Shown here piece by piece: positions 9,438-18,100 of a DNA stretch of 64,000 bases. A program made the position numbers and the translations under genes. The stretch is taken from assembly GCA_018666155.1 (NCBI GenBank), contig JABJAH010000003.1, positions 1 to 64,000 on the forward strand. The letters run 5' to 3'. The DNA is from Rhodospirillaceae bacterium (GTDB lineage Bacteria > Pseudomonadota > Alphaproteobacteria > Rhodospirillales > Rhodospirillaceae). The notes under the pieces were generated by a model, which saw nothing but the letters and a program-made list of their open reading frames with translations, was not told the DNA's origin and did no database searches. Each line of letters begins with the position of its first letter. The stretch's first letter is position 1.

Positions 9438-10679
9438 ATGATTAACGCTACGCCGCCACCCGATTCTTCAGCCGAGCCAGTTATTCGCAATGAGAGACTC
9501 ATCAAGGGTGTCTTAGCCACCACGATTGCCGCTAGCGCGTTTACGATACAGATATTTCTACCGGCGCTTCCGGCCGTGCAAGCAGCCTTTGACGTCACCG
9601 CGACACAGGTGCAACTGACAATCAGTTTGCCACTTCTCGTAACGGCGCTGGCAACGTTGATCTATGGTCCCTTGTCAGATCGCTACGGGCGACGACCGAT
9701 ATTAATAATCGGTATGGTTCTGTTTTTCGTCGGGACTGTATTGTGTCTTTTCGCCCCGACAATTCTCACTTTGGTCCTAGGCCGTTTCATCCAAGCTTTA
9801 GGCAGTGCAGCTGGTGTGGTTATTGCGCGTGCCGCTGTGCGTGACTTGTATGGCAGAGAAAGGGCCGCGGCCGTGTTGGCCGGGCTGGTCGCCGTGATGA
9901 TTGTCGCCCCGATGATTGCACCAACCTTGGGTGGATTTTTGGTCGACGCTTTTGGGTGGCGTGGCAATATCGGTGCGACGGTCTTATTCGCAGGCGCGCT
10001 TTTGGCTCTCGTCGTTTTTGGATTTCCTGAAACTCATCATGCACGGAGCGGCGCATCTTTTGGGCTCGGCAGTATGGTTGAGAGTTTCCAAACCTTACTC
10101 GCATCTCCAGCGTACAGGGCGTACGCGTTTCAAAGCGCGTTCATGATCGCGATATTCTACGTGTTTCTAGCGGCCGCACCTTACGCAGTGATGGTTGTGA
10201 TGGACGTGAGCGCGACCGGTTACGGACTATATTTCCTACTTTCGACGGTGGGATACCTAGGTGGTACCCTACTTGCGAACCGGTACTCACAGCGCGTGGG
10301 GATCGATCGTATGGTTCGTATTGGAACTGGCCTTGCTGTTTTGACGACTGCCATCGTTGTTATTTTGATGTTCGCCGGTATATGGCATCCACTTGCGGTC
10401 TTTATACCCATTACGGTGATGGGCGTGGCCAATGGCATGGCACTGCCAAACGCGAGTGCGGGGGCGATAAGTGTCTATCCAGATCTTGCCGGTGCGGCTT
10501 CGGGTTTAACATCGTTTATTCAGCTCGGCATTTCTGCGGTCTTTGCGCAAGTGTCGGGTAGCTTACAAAACGGCACCCCGCATCCGCTGGCGCTGTACAT
10601 GTTCGGTGCCGCAATTTTGGCTTGGGTTTCATTCGAAATCTTTAAACGGGCGGAAGCGGCGGAAACGCTTCATTCCTAG
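9438..10679 (+). CDS. MFS transporter, Bcr/CflA drug-resistance type
   Basis: A 12-segment major facilitator protein of about 413 residues. The DHA1 pattern is clear: FLPALPAVQAAFDVTATQVQ in segment 1, the loop motif GPLSDRYGRRPILIIG between segments 2 and 3, and ARAAVRDLYGRERAAAVLAG in segments 4-5, typical of the Bcr/CflA group of proton-driven exporters. I chose the ATG at 9438 over the TTG at 9432 because no ribosome-binding site separates them. It lies 35 bases after the racemase-like gene and may export that pathway's product. Substrate unknown. Confidence 0.88.
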   Translation: MINATPPPDSSAEPVIRNERLIKGVLATTIAASAFTIQIFLPALPAVQAAFDVTATQVQLTISLPLLVTALATLIYGPLSDRYGRRPILIIGMVLFFVGTVLCLFAPTILTLVLGRFIQALGSAAGVVIARAAVRDLYGRERAAAVLAGLVAVMIVAPMIAPTLGGFLVDAFGWRGNIGATVLFAGALLALVVFGFPETHHARSGASFGLGSMVESFQTLLASPAYRAYAFQSAFMIAIFYVFLAAAPYAVMVVMDVSATGYGLYFLLSTVGYLGGTLLANRYSQRVGIDRMVRIGTGLAVLTTAIVVILMFAGIWHPLAVFIPITVMGVANGMALPNASAGAISVYPDLAGAASGLTSFIQLGISAVFAQVSGSLQNGTPHPLALYMFGAAILAWVSFEIFKRAEAAETLHS

Positions 10680-10694
10680 CTAGTTCGCTCCTCC

Positions 10695-11327
10695 TTAGTG
10701 AACGGTAGCGATTTTTACGGTATGTGCCGTATCACCTGATTCAGCAGGGTTCGAGGTCGGAGCGGGGATTGTTTGTGCAAGCTGTCGGCTGCTTTTGAAG
10801 GCATTCCACCAATGGCGCATTGACGCCGCGATGGGCTGGGCCATTTCTTGGCGAAATACGACGTCCTTGGTTAAGTCTTTTGTCGCTTCCATCGTCGTGA
10901 GTTGTAGCAACTCACTGATGCGTTTCATCGCGACATCGTGTTCTTTCTTCGTATCATCTGCCTCGACGACGCGAACGCGTCGCATGACGTCGAACACAAG
11001 GTCTGACACCAGTTGATCGGATCGGCCGGCCAGTTGGTCGACCAATTCATTAATGTCGGCGAGGAGGTCTTCGGCGATATCTGCCTGATACAAGGAGCGA
11101 ATCTTGGACGCTTCCATTCCAACGATTACGGCATAGAAATAGTGGCGAACGGGGTGGGTTTCTAGCAATCGGCGCTTCTCTTCAAATTCCAGCGGGCTGT
11201 CCTCTAAGAAGCTCGCCAGCCGATTTTCCCAGACTGGGTAGTTTTTTTCGACAACCTCAACGACGTCGTAAAGGAACCGTTTTGCAGCTTCTTTCGTCGC
11301 AACCGTGTGTTTTGCCGAAATACTCAT
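10695..11327 (-). CDS. Helical protein of unknown function
   Basis: A 210-residue soluble protein with no signal peptide, membrane segment or motif I recognise. The sequence is rich in Glu, Asp, Lys and Arg in a helix-forming pattern (LLADINELVDQLAGRSDQLV), with a conspicuous aromatic patch SMRHWWNAFKSS near the C-terminus and a low-complexity tail. The ATG at 11327 is the only good start. It is convergent with the MFS gene and divergent from the next unknown gene across a 347-base gap. Confidence 0.65.
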   Translation of the reverse strand: MSISAKHTVATKEAAKRFLYDVVEVVEKNYPVWENRLASFLEDSPLEFEEKRRLLETHPVRHYFYAVIVGMEASKIRSLYQADIAEDLLADINELVDQLAGRSDQLVSDLVFDVMRRVRVVEADDTKKEHDVAMKRISELLQLTTMEATKDLTKDVVFRQEMAQPIAASMRHWWNAFKSSRQLAQTIPAPTSNPAESGDTAHTVKIATVH

Positions 11328-11674
11328 TTAGGTCACCACATGTTGTACGCTTCTACACTGCAGTAACGTTTTATGGACCTTTGACGTTGCGACCGGCGCA
11401 TCAGGGCTCGCGAGCATTAGAGTGGCCGAAATGGTCTTTCTTTTGCGGCAAAGGCATATTTCTGCCGCAGTTACCCGCGCAAAATGTCTTTATGAGGACG
11501 AAAATGAAACCAATTGGCTGCAAGCGCGTTAGCTAGCAGACAGCTGGTGATTAATTTAGTATCGAAACTATAAATATTTGCGGCCTTAAGCTTTTTTTTA
11601 AGGCCCTGAGCGAGAATCTAACCGCACGAGGGAACCCGCTGGGCTGGTATACCGGTCGCTAGGGAATGGGGACT
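11328..11674. other. Divergent intergenic region with two stem-loops
   Basis: This gap separates two divergent genes of unknown function, so it should hold both promoters. It contains an inverted repeat TGCGGCA / TGCCGCA at 11444-11469 with a 12-base spacer, and an 8-bp perfect stem at 11582-11605. I see no convincing -35/-10 pair. A short open frame crosses the region but lacks any coding character. Confidence 0.5.
11582..11605 (+). other. Stem-loop GGCCTTAA/TTAAGGCC with T-rich loop
   Basis: A perfect 8-bp inverted repeat encloses an 8-base loop GCTTTTTT. It lies about 70 bases upstream of the unknown 455-residue gene. There is no T tract after the 3' arm, so it is not a classical terminator. 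It could be an attenuator, a leader structure or a protein-binding site. Confidence 0.4.
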
Positions 11675-13042
11675 ATGGCCGATAAGCCAACACAATCACT
11701 GGCGGATCAAGAACGTAGGGGCTCGCCTGTATTTCGCCAGCGTGCACAGCAGGCTTACGACGCCTTACGCAAAATGATCGCTGATCATGGCGGATCAGAC
11801 ATTGCTGAAGACCTGGCGGATAAGCCCATGGTTGAAGACGTCATGCGGACCAAGCCTGAGATGATCGGGGCGTTGCTCGACTCAGTATGGCAATTGAGAA
11901 GCAACGAACAGCTGGCACCGTATTTTGGCACTATTGAAGACCGCGCGGTGCTTGTAGAAAGCCTTGATGAGCCGATAGCCCCCTGCAAGCGGAGCTACGC
12001 CAATACAATCCAATCCCATCTTTATGGCGCAGCCCGCCTCTTTATCATGCGCCGCGAGAACGAATGGTTGAGGGCCAAAGTCGATAATCCGGGTGGCCTC
12101 GGCAAGGACGCGACTGGTGGCTTTGCCAATTTCTTGCGGCGAATGGTCGGAATAAAAATAAAAATCAATGTCGACGCTGTACGCGCTACATATCCCGGGC
12201 TGGGGCTTTACGACCTCATCAAGCCTTATCTGTTACACGCTGATCAATTTAAGTATGTGCCAGATTATGCGGAATTGAGCACCAAAGGCGCGGCCGTCAT
12301 CGGTGATATTTTCGAAGACTTGCGCTCGTCGTCAGCCATTAAAGTCGCCTGTAGGCTTAGTCCCGATGGGCTAACGAACGCGAAAGGATGCGCCCACGCC
12401 TACGCAGAATCTGAAGTGTTCTCTGCTGCGATGGAGGCTGATAAGGACGCTGTCCGTAAGCGCAATATCGATACTCTTCGCCGCGATAAAGAACTGACAG
12501 ACAAGATTAAGCGACTCACAGCGACAGTTTTTGCTGATATTCTCAACAATCACTTCGAATGCATTGCATTTGTTGAACGCCACAAAGCGGGCGCCGAAGC
12601 AGTCGTTCGCGCCTTGGCGCCTCTCTATCAAGACGATACGTGGACCGTACTCGCCGACGAAGGTGCTGTTGAGAACGCAATCAATTGTCCTGCGAACGTC
12701 ACAAAAGAGCTCGGCCGTGACGCGCGTTACGTTGACGTTCTTGTGTCCAAGTACATCACTCAGATGAATTACCCAGATATCGGACGCGATTTGATCAAGA
12801 TGCTGCACGCCGAATTATCGGAAGAGGACTACCATCGCGCCTTGCAAGACGAGGCCGCGGTGAAGGTTTGGGGGACGGTGCCTGGGCTGGTTAATAACGA
12901 ATTTAAGTACCAGCATGATGCCAAGACGGCGGACAAAGAGATAAAGAACTTTGGCGACCTCAAGACGGTTTTAGCGCCTGTCATCCAAGACATAAAGAAT
13001 GCGCTAGGGCTTGTTACTGAGGAAGAAACCGTTGAGGCCTAG
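11675..13042 (+). CDS. Large soluble protein of unknown function
   Basis: A 455-residue protein of unknown family. It is hydrophilic and mostly helical, with no signal peptide or membrane segment. Recognisable stretches are KPEMIGALLDSVWQLRSNEQ near residue 65, RRMVGIKIKINVDAVRATYP near 165, and a charged C-terminal region. I found no nucleotide-binding or catalytic motif. I chose the ATG at 11675 over the one at 11666 because TAGGGA and GGGG sit at better spacing before it. The next gene is also unknown and starts 93 bases later on the same strand, so the two may form an operon. Confidence 0.7.
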   Translation: MADKPTQSLADQERRGSPVFRQRAQQAYDALRKMIADHGGSDIAEDLADKPMVEDVMRTKPEMIGALLDSVWQLRSNEQLAPYFGTIEDRAVLVESLDEPIAPCKRSYANTIQSHLYGAARLFIMRRENEWLRAKVDNPGGLGKDATGGFANFLRRMVGIKIKINVDAVRATYPGLGLYDLIKPYLLHADQFKYVPDYAELSTKGAAVIGDIFEDLRSSSAIKVACRLSPDGLTNAKGCAHAYAESEVFSAAMEADKDAVRKRNIDTLRRDKELTDKIKRLTATVFADILNNHFECIAFVERHKAGAEAVVRALAPLYQDDTWTVLADEGAVENAINCPANVTKELGRDARYVDVLVSKYITQMNYPDIGRDLIKMLHAELSEEDYHRALQDEAAVKVWGTVPGLVNNEFKYQHDAKTADKEIKNFGDLKTVLAPVIQDIKNALGLVTEEETVEA

Positions 13043-13135
13043 GGGTTCTGGGGCCCTGATATCCTCCAATTGCGCTAACGGCCTCGCGCCGGTACCGTAC
13101 ACCAAATCACTTTTTGAAGGGGCGACGTAGGTCAA

Positions 13136-13783
13136 ATGGGCAATTCCGAGCGAGCACATCCAGACGCAATATTCGTCCGTTTCACAGGTGCCAAAGGCTT
13201 TGGCTTTACGTACATCGACGAAGAGGCCTTCGCGGCAGCCGCTGATCATTTTTTGGCGATTGCGCTGGCTCGTGAAGAGGACGATACAGCCGAAATCCGG
13301 CACCAAGTTTGCCATGACCAGCTTTGGCGCGTGTTTGCCGATCCGATGGGAGAACAATACACTTGGCATAACGTGCGATGGATCGTAGCGGCAGCCGTTA
13401 GAGACAAATATGGCTATGAAGGACCAACGCCGCGCGTGGTTGTCGTCGAAAATGCCGAAGACGATGCGGGTATCATCATCCGCTCAGGCGATGAGTTCCT
13501 TGAACACCCAGGTTGGCCGCGGGCGCTAATCGTTGGCCACCCGGCGACCGGCGGTGGTCCGGCCACGTTTTTTAGCTCTCGAGAGGGCTTTGAAGTGACG
13601 GCTAAGCGACCGATGTCGGACGAATTATGGCTGCCGCAGATCGTTGACCGCCTCTACGAGGTAACACCGTCGGTGGTTATGGGCATGCCTAAATCCGATA
13701 AGGAAGGCAAAATGCAGGTTCAATGCCGCGCTGTCGCGTTTGGCACCAAGGCGAGCCTCAAGGAGCGCACATCGTCGGATTGA
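13136..13783 (+). CDS. Protein of unknown function
   Basis: A 215-residue soluble alpha/beta protein of unknown family. It has a predicted strand-helix start (AIFVRFTGAKGFGFTYIDEE), a central Gly-rich stretch (VGHPATGGGPATFFSSREGF), and the segment VVVVENAEDDAGIIIRSGDE. None of these is a motif I can name. No signal peptide or membrane segment is present. It follows the 455-residue unknown gene on the same strand and ends 14 bases from a convergent unknown gene. Confidence 0.65.
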   Translation: MGNSERAHPDAIFVRFTGAKGFGFTYIDEEAFAAAADHFLAIALAREEDDTAEIRHQVCHDQLWRVFADPMGEQYTWHNVRWIVAAAVRDKYGYEGPTPRVVVVENAEDDAGIIIRSGDEFLEHPGWPRALIVGHPATGGGPATFFSSREGFEVTAKRPMSDELWLPQIVDRLYEVTPSVVMGMPKSDKEGKMQVQCRAVAFGTKASLKERTSSD

Positions 13784-13797
13784 CGCCCGACTTCTAA

Positions 13798-14223
13798 TCA
13801 GTCGTCCTGCTGCTCTAAATCAACCAGAGCCTCAATGTCGCGATCGGCGAGGCCAGCGGCCAAAATCAGCCGTACAATTCTGACATCGACTGGCGGATAA
13901 TCTTGTTCCTCAGTCAGTCCATCGGCGTCCAGTGCGGCTTCTAGACGTTCAGACATGACTTTGATGCCACTTGGCTGGAAAGGGCGGGCACCGAGCTCCG
14001 GCCCCAGCATAAGGAACCCTGAGAACGACGCTGCATCTATGAGGATTGGATCAAGGGTTTCCTTACGGTCGCCGAATTCCTGCGCCCACTGGAAAAGTAA
14101 CTGACGAACACCGCCGTCAATGCGTCGAATATCGATATCCAACGCAATCCATTCGCGGTCTAGGACCTGAAAAGCCCATTTCCGCTTGCTTCCGAAGCCA
14201 AGGATATCGAGACTAAGGGCCAT
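13798..14223 (-). CDS. Small acidic protein of unknown function
   Basis: A 141-residue acidic protein. I start it at the ATG at 14223 (MALSLDILGFGSKRKWAF), which has AGGA about nine bases upstream, rather than at the longer frame beginning at 14313, which adds a 30-residue non-coding-like extension. No motif is recognised. Its start codon overlaps the start codon of a small zinc-ribbon-like gene on the opposite strand, so the two must share a very compact divergent control region lying inside each other's coding sequence. Confidence 0.55.
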   Translation of the reverse strand: MALSLDILGFGSKRKWAFQVLDREWIALDIDIRRIDGGVRQLLFQWAQEFGDRKETLDPILIDAASFSGFLMLGPELGARPFQPSGIKVMSERLEAALDADGLTEEQDYPPVDVRIVRLILAAGLADRDIEALVDLEQQDD

Positions 14224-14398
14224 GACAGATGATCCTAAAAATGAAGTCCCTGAACTACCCGGCCTGCAGGAATGCCGCAAGTGCGGTGCTAGCTTTCGCT
14301 GGGAACCAAGCAATCCGGCAGTAAAGGCATCGCCTCTTGTTGCTCGCGTGGTTAAGCCAAGCGATACCTGCGATTGTGGATACGGAAACCGGGGCTAA
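14222..14398 (+). CDS. Possible 58-residue zinc-ribbon-like protein
   Basis: A short frame starting MTDDPKNEVPELPG with a Cys pair CRKCG near residue 18 and a second pair CDCGYG near the end. That gives four Cys arranged as in a small zinc ribbon. Codon use looks coding, and AAGGG precedes the ATG at close spacing. The start overlaps the opposite-strand gene at 14223, and the end overlaps the convergent modC stop by four bases. The alternative is a chance frame antisense to the region between two minus-strand genes. Confidence 0.42.
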   Translation: MTDDPKNEVPELPGLQECRKCGASFRWEPSNPAVKASPLVARVVKPSDTCDCGYGNRG

Positions 14399-15516
14399 GA
14401 AAGGCCCACGCGGTCTTTGTCGAGGGATACGGCCTTAATCAGGGCATATACCGGCATATCGATCTGCAAGCCTAGTCGTTCGGACGCTAGTCGTGTGATT
14501 TGTGCCCAAAGATGAACCGGGCGCTTAGCGGATCCAATGTTCACTTGTACATCGACGACGGGTCGCCCAGGAGATTCAACTATAGACTTAATAGATCCCT
14601 CTAAAATATTGAGAACGCTTAGTTTTTCTGGCCGCTCGAGTGCTAAAGCGACGTCCTGTGGTCGGACCTGAACACGGACGTGCGCGCCGGGCGGAAGGTT
14701 AAGCTTAGTCACCAAAAGAGTCTGCCCTGCGGCGGCCAGCTTAGTTAAGCCGTGGGTGGCAACATGTTCAGTCACCGTTGCAGCAAGGACCGTGCCCGTA
14801 TCCCCGTCATCCGTGAGGGGTGATAGGTCCATCGCGCCGGTAATGTCTTCGACCGTTCCGAAGGCTTTGATTTGTCCATCGTCAAGAACAGCCAGCCAGG
14901 TCGCAAGTCGGCGGATCTCGGAGAGGCTGTGGGACACATAGAGGATTGGAAGGTCGAGGCTATGCCTCAAACCTTCAAGGTAAGGCAGGATTTCAGCTTT
15001 GCGTTCGGAATCCAGTGCGGCCAGCGGCTCGTCCAATAGGAGTAGGCGCGGATTGGCGAGAAGGGCTCGGCCGATTGCGACCCGTTGGCTTTCCCCACCG
15101 GACAGATGATGAATGGGGCGGTCCAGCAAGGAGCCAAGATCGAGCAGGTTTACGATAGCGTCAAATGAGAGCGCTTGATTGTCCGAAGGAGGATTGAAAC
15201 GCCGTCCAAATATCAGATTGTTTTTGACGTTAAGGTGAGGAAAAAGGCGCGTATCCTGAAAGACATAGCCGATACGCCTTTTTTCAGGCGGTACCCAAGC
15301 GCCATGCTGGGTGTCGCATAGCACCGCATCGCCAACCTGTACTTTGACAAAGTCGGGACGGAGCAGACCGGCAACGATCTTGAGCATTGTGGTCTTTCCG
15401 GAGCCCGATCGCCCAAAGATTGCCGTCACACCCTTGTCAGGTGTGTTTAGGCTGGCATCAAGGCGAAACACGTTAGTGCCGTCTACGAAACGATGTCCTG
15501 CTTCTATTGTCAGCAT
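14395..15516 (-). CDS. modC: Molybdate ABC transporter ATP-binding protein
   Basis: A 373-residue ATPase. Walker A is FGRSGSGKTTMLK near residue 34, the signature is LSGGESQRVAIGRALL, and Walker B is LLLLDEPLAALD. The C-terminal third is a molybdate-binding TOBE/Mop region ending VYALIKAVSLDKDRVGLS, which distinguishes ModC from other importers. It drives molybdate uptake through ModB. It starts four bases after the modB stop, so the two are one operon. The usual periplasmic binding protein ModA is not in the run. Confidence 0.93.
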   Translation of the reverse strand: MLTIEAGHRFVDGTNVFRLDASLNTPDKGVTAIFGRSGSGKTTMLKIVAGLLRPDFVKVQVGDAVLCDTQHGAWVPPEKRRIGYVFQDTRLFPHLNVKNNLIFGRRFNPPSDNQALSFDAIVNLLDLGSLLDRPIHHLSGGESQRVAIGRALLANPRLLLLDEPLAALDSERKAEILPYLEGLRHSLDLPILYVSHSLSEIRRLATWLAVLDDGQIKAFGTVEDITGAMDLSPLTDDGDTGTVLAATVTEHVATHGLTKLAAAGQTLLVTKLNLPPGAHVRVQVRPQDVALALERPEKLSVLNILEGSIKSIVESPGRPVVDVQVNIGSAKRPVHLWAQITRLASERLGLQIDMPVYALIKAVSLDKDRVGLS

Positions 15517-15520
15517 ACGC

Positions 15521-16216
15521 TTAGTGCCCGCGCAGCTGGAAATAAGATCGCCGCGAAAGCCATTCAGACGCCAGCAAGGCCGCTAAGGCGAGAACCAGGG
15601 AGAGCAACACCAGTCGCATCGCTATGGTGTCGCCGCCAGGCGTTTGGGTCGCGGTGTAGAGGGCCAAAGGCAGGGTTTGGGTTTCTCCTGGAATATTGGC
15701 GGCAAAGGTAATCGTTGCGCCGAATTCGCCGAGCGCCCGGGCGAAGAAGAGAAGGGCGCCGGAAATGATGCCCGGCATAACAATCGGCAACGTGACAGCG
15801 AAGAAGGCTTGGCGCCGATCTGCGCCTAAGGTCACAGCCGCTTCCTCCAGGCGAGGATCTACGCCCTCCAAGGCTTGGCGGATTGGCCGTACAAACAGCG
15901 GAAAGGCAACGACTGAAGCTGCGATCGCCGCGCCCTGCCAGGTAAAGACCAGGCCGACATCGAACCAATCGTTCAACCAGGCTCCGACAATGCCTTGGCG
16001 GCCGAGAAGAACCAGAAGCAGATATCCAATCACGACCGGTGGCACGACCAGCGGGACATGAATCACGGCATTGAGAACGGCTTTTCCCCGGAATTCCTTC
16101 CGTGCGAGCAGCCATGCGGTGCCGAGGGCGAGTGGGAAGGACCAAGTAACGCTCCACAGCGCCACTTTGAGACTGATCTGCAGCGCCTCGAGCTCGAGCG
16201 TTGAAAATCCGAACAT
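15521..16216 (-). CDS. modB: Molybdate ABC transporter permease
   Basis: A 231-residue inner-membrane permease with five or six membrane segments and the EAA loop EEAAVTLGADRRQAFFAVTLP near residues 130-150, which contacts ModC. GALLFFARALGEFGATITFA is characteristic of ModB and CysT/W relatives. I start at the ATG at 16216 (MFGFSTLELEAL), four bases after the stop of the cystathionine beta-lyase-like gene. The longer frame upstream overlaps that gene and is Arg/Pro-rich. The position ties it to the sulfur-metabolism transcript. Confidence 0.93.
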   Translation of the reverse strand: MFGFSTLELEALQISLKVALWSVTWSFPLALGTAWLLARKEFRGKAVLNAVIHVPLVVPPVVIGYLLLVLLGRQGIVGAWLNDWFDVGLVFTWQGAAIAASVVAFPLFVRPIRQALEGVDPRLEEAAVTLGADRRQAFFAVTLPIVMPGIISGALLFFARALGEFGATITFAANIPGETQTLPLALYTATQTPGGDTIAMRLVLLSLVLALAALLASEWLSRRSYFQLRGH

Positions 16217-16220
16217 GTGA

Positions 16221-17426
16221 CTATTCCGCCGCCATCGCGTTGGCCATGGAGGCGAGAGCCTGATCGAGATCGGCAATGAGATCCGCCGGATTTTCAAGGC
16301 CAACGTGGAGCCGCATGGTCGCGCCGGTTGGAGTCCAGCCGGACACCGGGCGCTTTATGGAACTGCCAGAGGTCGACATCGCTAAACTCTCATAGCCACC
16401 CCAGCTAAAGCCACGCAGGAAAAGTGTTAGCGCGTTGATGAATCGATCTGCGGCTTCTTGGCTCACTGAGGCGTTGAACATAAAGCCGAACAGGCCGTTG
16501 GCGCCTGAAAAATCTCGGCTCCAAATGGCGTGTCCCGGATCAGAAGCCAGTGCGGGATACATCACCCGGTCAATTTCAGGTCGTTCCTGGAGCCATTCGG
16601 CAACAATACGAGCATTTTCTTCGTGTCGCTCCAGACGCACGCTGAGGGTGCGCAGGCCACGCAAAGCCAAGTAGGCGTCATCTGGGCTCAAGCCATAGCC
16701 AAACAGGAGTGAGGTCATCTTGAGCCTTTGGTGCAGGTCATCGTCATCCAAGCACAAAGTTCCTACGGCCACATCTGAATGTCCGCCAATGTACTTGGTG
16801 CCAGAATGAACGGATATGTCGATGCCCAGCGCAGGTGCGTCGATTAGGAGTGGCGTTGCCCAGGTATTGTCCGCGACGACGAGGATGCCGTTGTCCTTGG
16901 CCACTTTGGATACTGCTGGAATGTCAGTCATGTCGAAGGTCAGCGATCCTGGACTTTCGACAATGATCATCTTCGTGTTGGGCCGAATGAGATCAGCAAC
17001 GCCAGCACCGACAGATGCATCGAACAGTTCAGCTTCGAGACCCCAATTTGCGAGGCGGTCACAACAGACCAGGCGGATTGGCCCATAAACGTTATCAGCG
17101 ACAAGCACATGATCTCCGCTGGCGCAAAGACCCAAGATTGAAATCAGAATTCCGGACAAGCCACTGGGGAGGGCCAGGCAATGATTGTAGCCTTCTAGGT
17201 CAGCGATGGCTTCCTCAAGCGCCCAGTGGGTCGGGGTGCCGGCGCGGCCATAGGCCAGCATGTCCGGTGGATGCGTCGCCCGATGCCGCATTTCTTCAAC
17301 ATCGGCGGATACAACGGTGGAGACCCGATAGACAGGCGGATTAACGGCACCGTCAAAGCGCTCTGGATGGGAGCCACTGTGAACTAGACGCGTATCTTGA
17401 TGTTTTTTACCGTCGCCGGCCGCCAT
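16221..17426 (-). CDS. metC: Cystathionine beta-lyase-like PLP enzyme (Cys/Met metabolism family)
   Basis: A 401-residue enzyme of the Cys/Met metabolism PLP family. Visible are the YGRAGTPTHWALE substrate/PLP region, ALPSGLSGI, and the PLP-binding Lys in SVHSGTKYIGGHSDVAVG. MetC-type enzymes split cystathionine to homocysteine, pyruvate and ammonia. Gamma-synthase or gamma-lyase activity cannot be excluded from sequence alone. I start at ATG 17426, preceded by GGGGGA about seven bases upstream; the in-frame TTG at 17441 overlaps that site. Neighbours are an AhpD-like gene upstream and modB downstream. Confidence 0.82.
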   Translation of the reverse strand: MAAGDGKKHQDTRLVHSGSHPERFDGAVNPPVYRVSTVVSADVEEMRHRATHPPDMLAYGRAGTPTHWALEEAIADLEGYNHCLALPSGLSGILISILGLCASGDHVLVADNVYGPIRLVCCDRLANWGLEAELFDASVGAGVADLIRPNTKMIIVESPGSLTFDMTDIPAVSKVAKDNGILVVADNTWATPLLIDAPALGIDISVHSGTKYIGGHSDVAVGTLCLDDDDLHQRLKMTSLLFGYGLSPDDAYLALRGLRTLSVRLERHEENARIVAEWLQERPEIDRVMYPALASDPGHAIWSRDFSGANGLFGFMFNASVSQEAADRFINALTLFLRGFSWGGYESLAMSTSGSSIKRPVSGWTPTGATMRLHVGLENPADLIADLDQALASMANAMAAE

Positions 17427-17502
17427 TTCGCATTCCCCCAACGCACATGAGGCGTATTGTGACCCGCTGGGAGCAAAAACGAAAGCGACAAGGGGCGGTA
17501 GG

Positions 17503-18081
17503 CTAGGCTGCGTCTGCGTTAGGGCCTAACTTCTTCAGGGCAGCCAGTGGACTTGATTCGATGTCCGTCGCGAGCGTCGCGTTCCATTTATTAAGAAAAC
17601 CGAACAGGGCGATGACCGATACGATTTCGCATATTTGATTGTCGTCGAAATGTTTCTTGAGCTCGTCGAAGTCTTCGTCGGTGCAACCAACTGGTGCATG
17701 GCCAGCCCCTTGGGCCACCCTCATGGCCGCTCGTTCAGCATCAGAGAACAATGGACTGGATTCATACTCCCAAATGGCTTTGATCTTTTCAGGATCGATA
17801 CCAGCCATATCAGCACCGTGGACGGTATGGGATTGGCAGTACACACAGCCAGAGGCGGAACTGGTAATGATCGAAACCAACCTCTTGAGTTCGTTGGAGA
17901 CTAATCCATCCTTGCCATAGATTGCCCAGGTTAAGCCGCCGAGGCCCTCCATTAGGCCAGGGACGCGAGCAAAGGTCAGACCATCGTTGGCGCGAAAGCC
18001 CATTCTTTCTTCGCCGTGTTTCATACGCTCTTGAAACTCTTCCGGAAGGGACTCAAGCGGCAGTGGGTCAATACGAGGCAT
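17503..18081 (-). CDS. AhpD/carboxymuconolactone decarboxylase-like peroxidase-related protein
   Basis: A 192-residue all-helical protein with the redox motif of the AhpD-like group, CVYCQSHTVHGADMAG, in which two Cys and a His form the active site. Such proteins reduce hydroperoxides or shuttle thiol electrons. The start at ATG 18081 (MPRIDPLPLESLPEE) has AAGGA at good spacing; a longer frame would overlap the sulfurtransferase gene. The acidic C-terminal half is typical of the peroxidase-related (long) subgroup. Its place among sulfur genes fits a thiol-redox role. Confidence 0.82.
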   Translation of the reverse strand: MPRIDPLPLESLPEEFQERMKHGEERMGFRANDGLTFARVPGLMEGLGGLTWAIYGKDGLVSNELKRLVSIITSSASGCVYCQSHTVHGADMAGIDPEKIKAIWEYESSPLFSDAERAAMRVAQGAGHAPVGCTDEDFDELKKHFDDNQICEIVSVIALFGFLNKWNATLATDIESSPLAALKKLGPNADAA

Positions 18082-18100
18082 GGTGCTGTCCTTGTTTGGT

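Noticed and set aside
11282..11536. 84-codon plus-strand frame in the divergent gap
   Set aside because: Starts inside the opposite-strand gene, with no ribosome-binding site and mixed composition.
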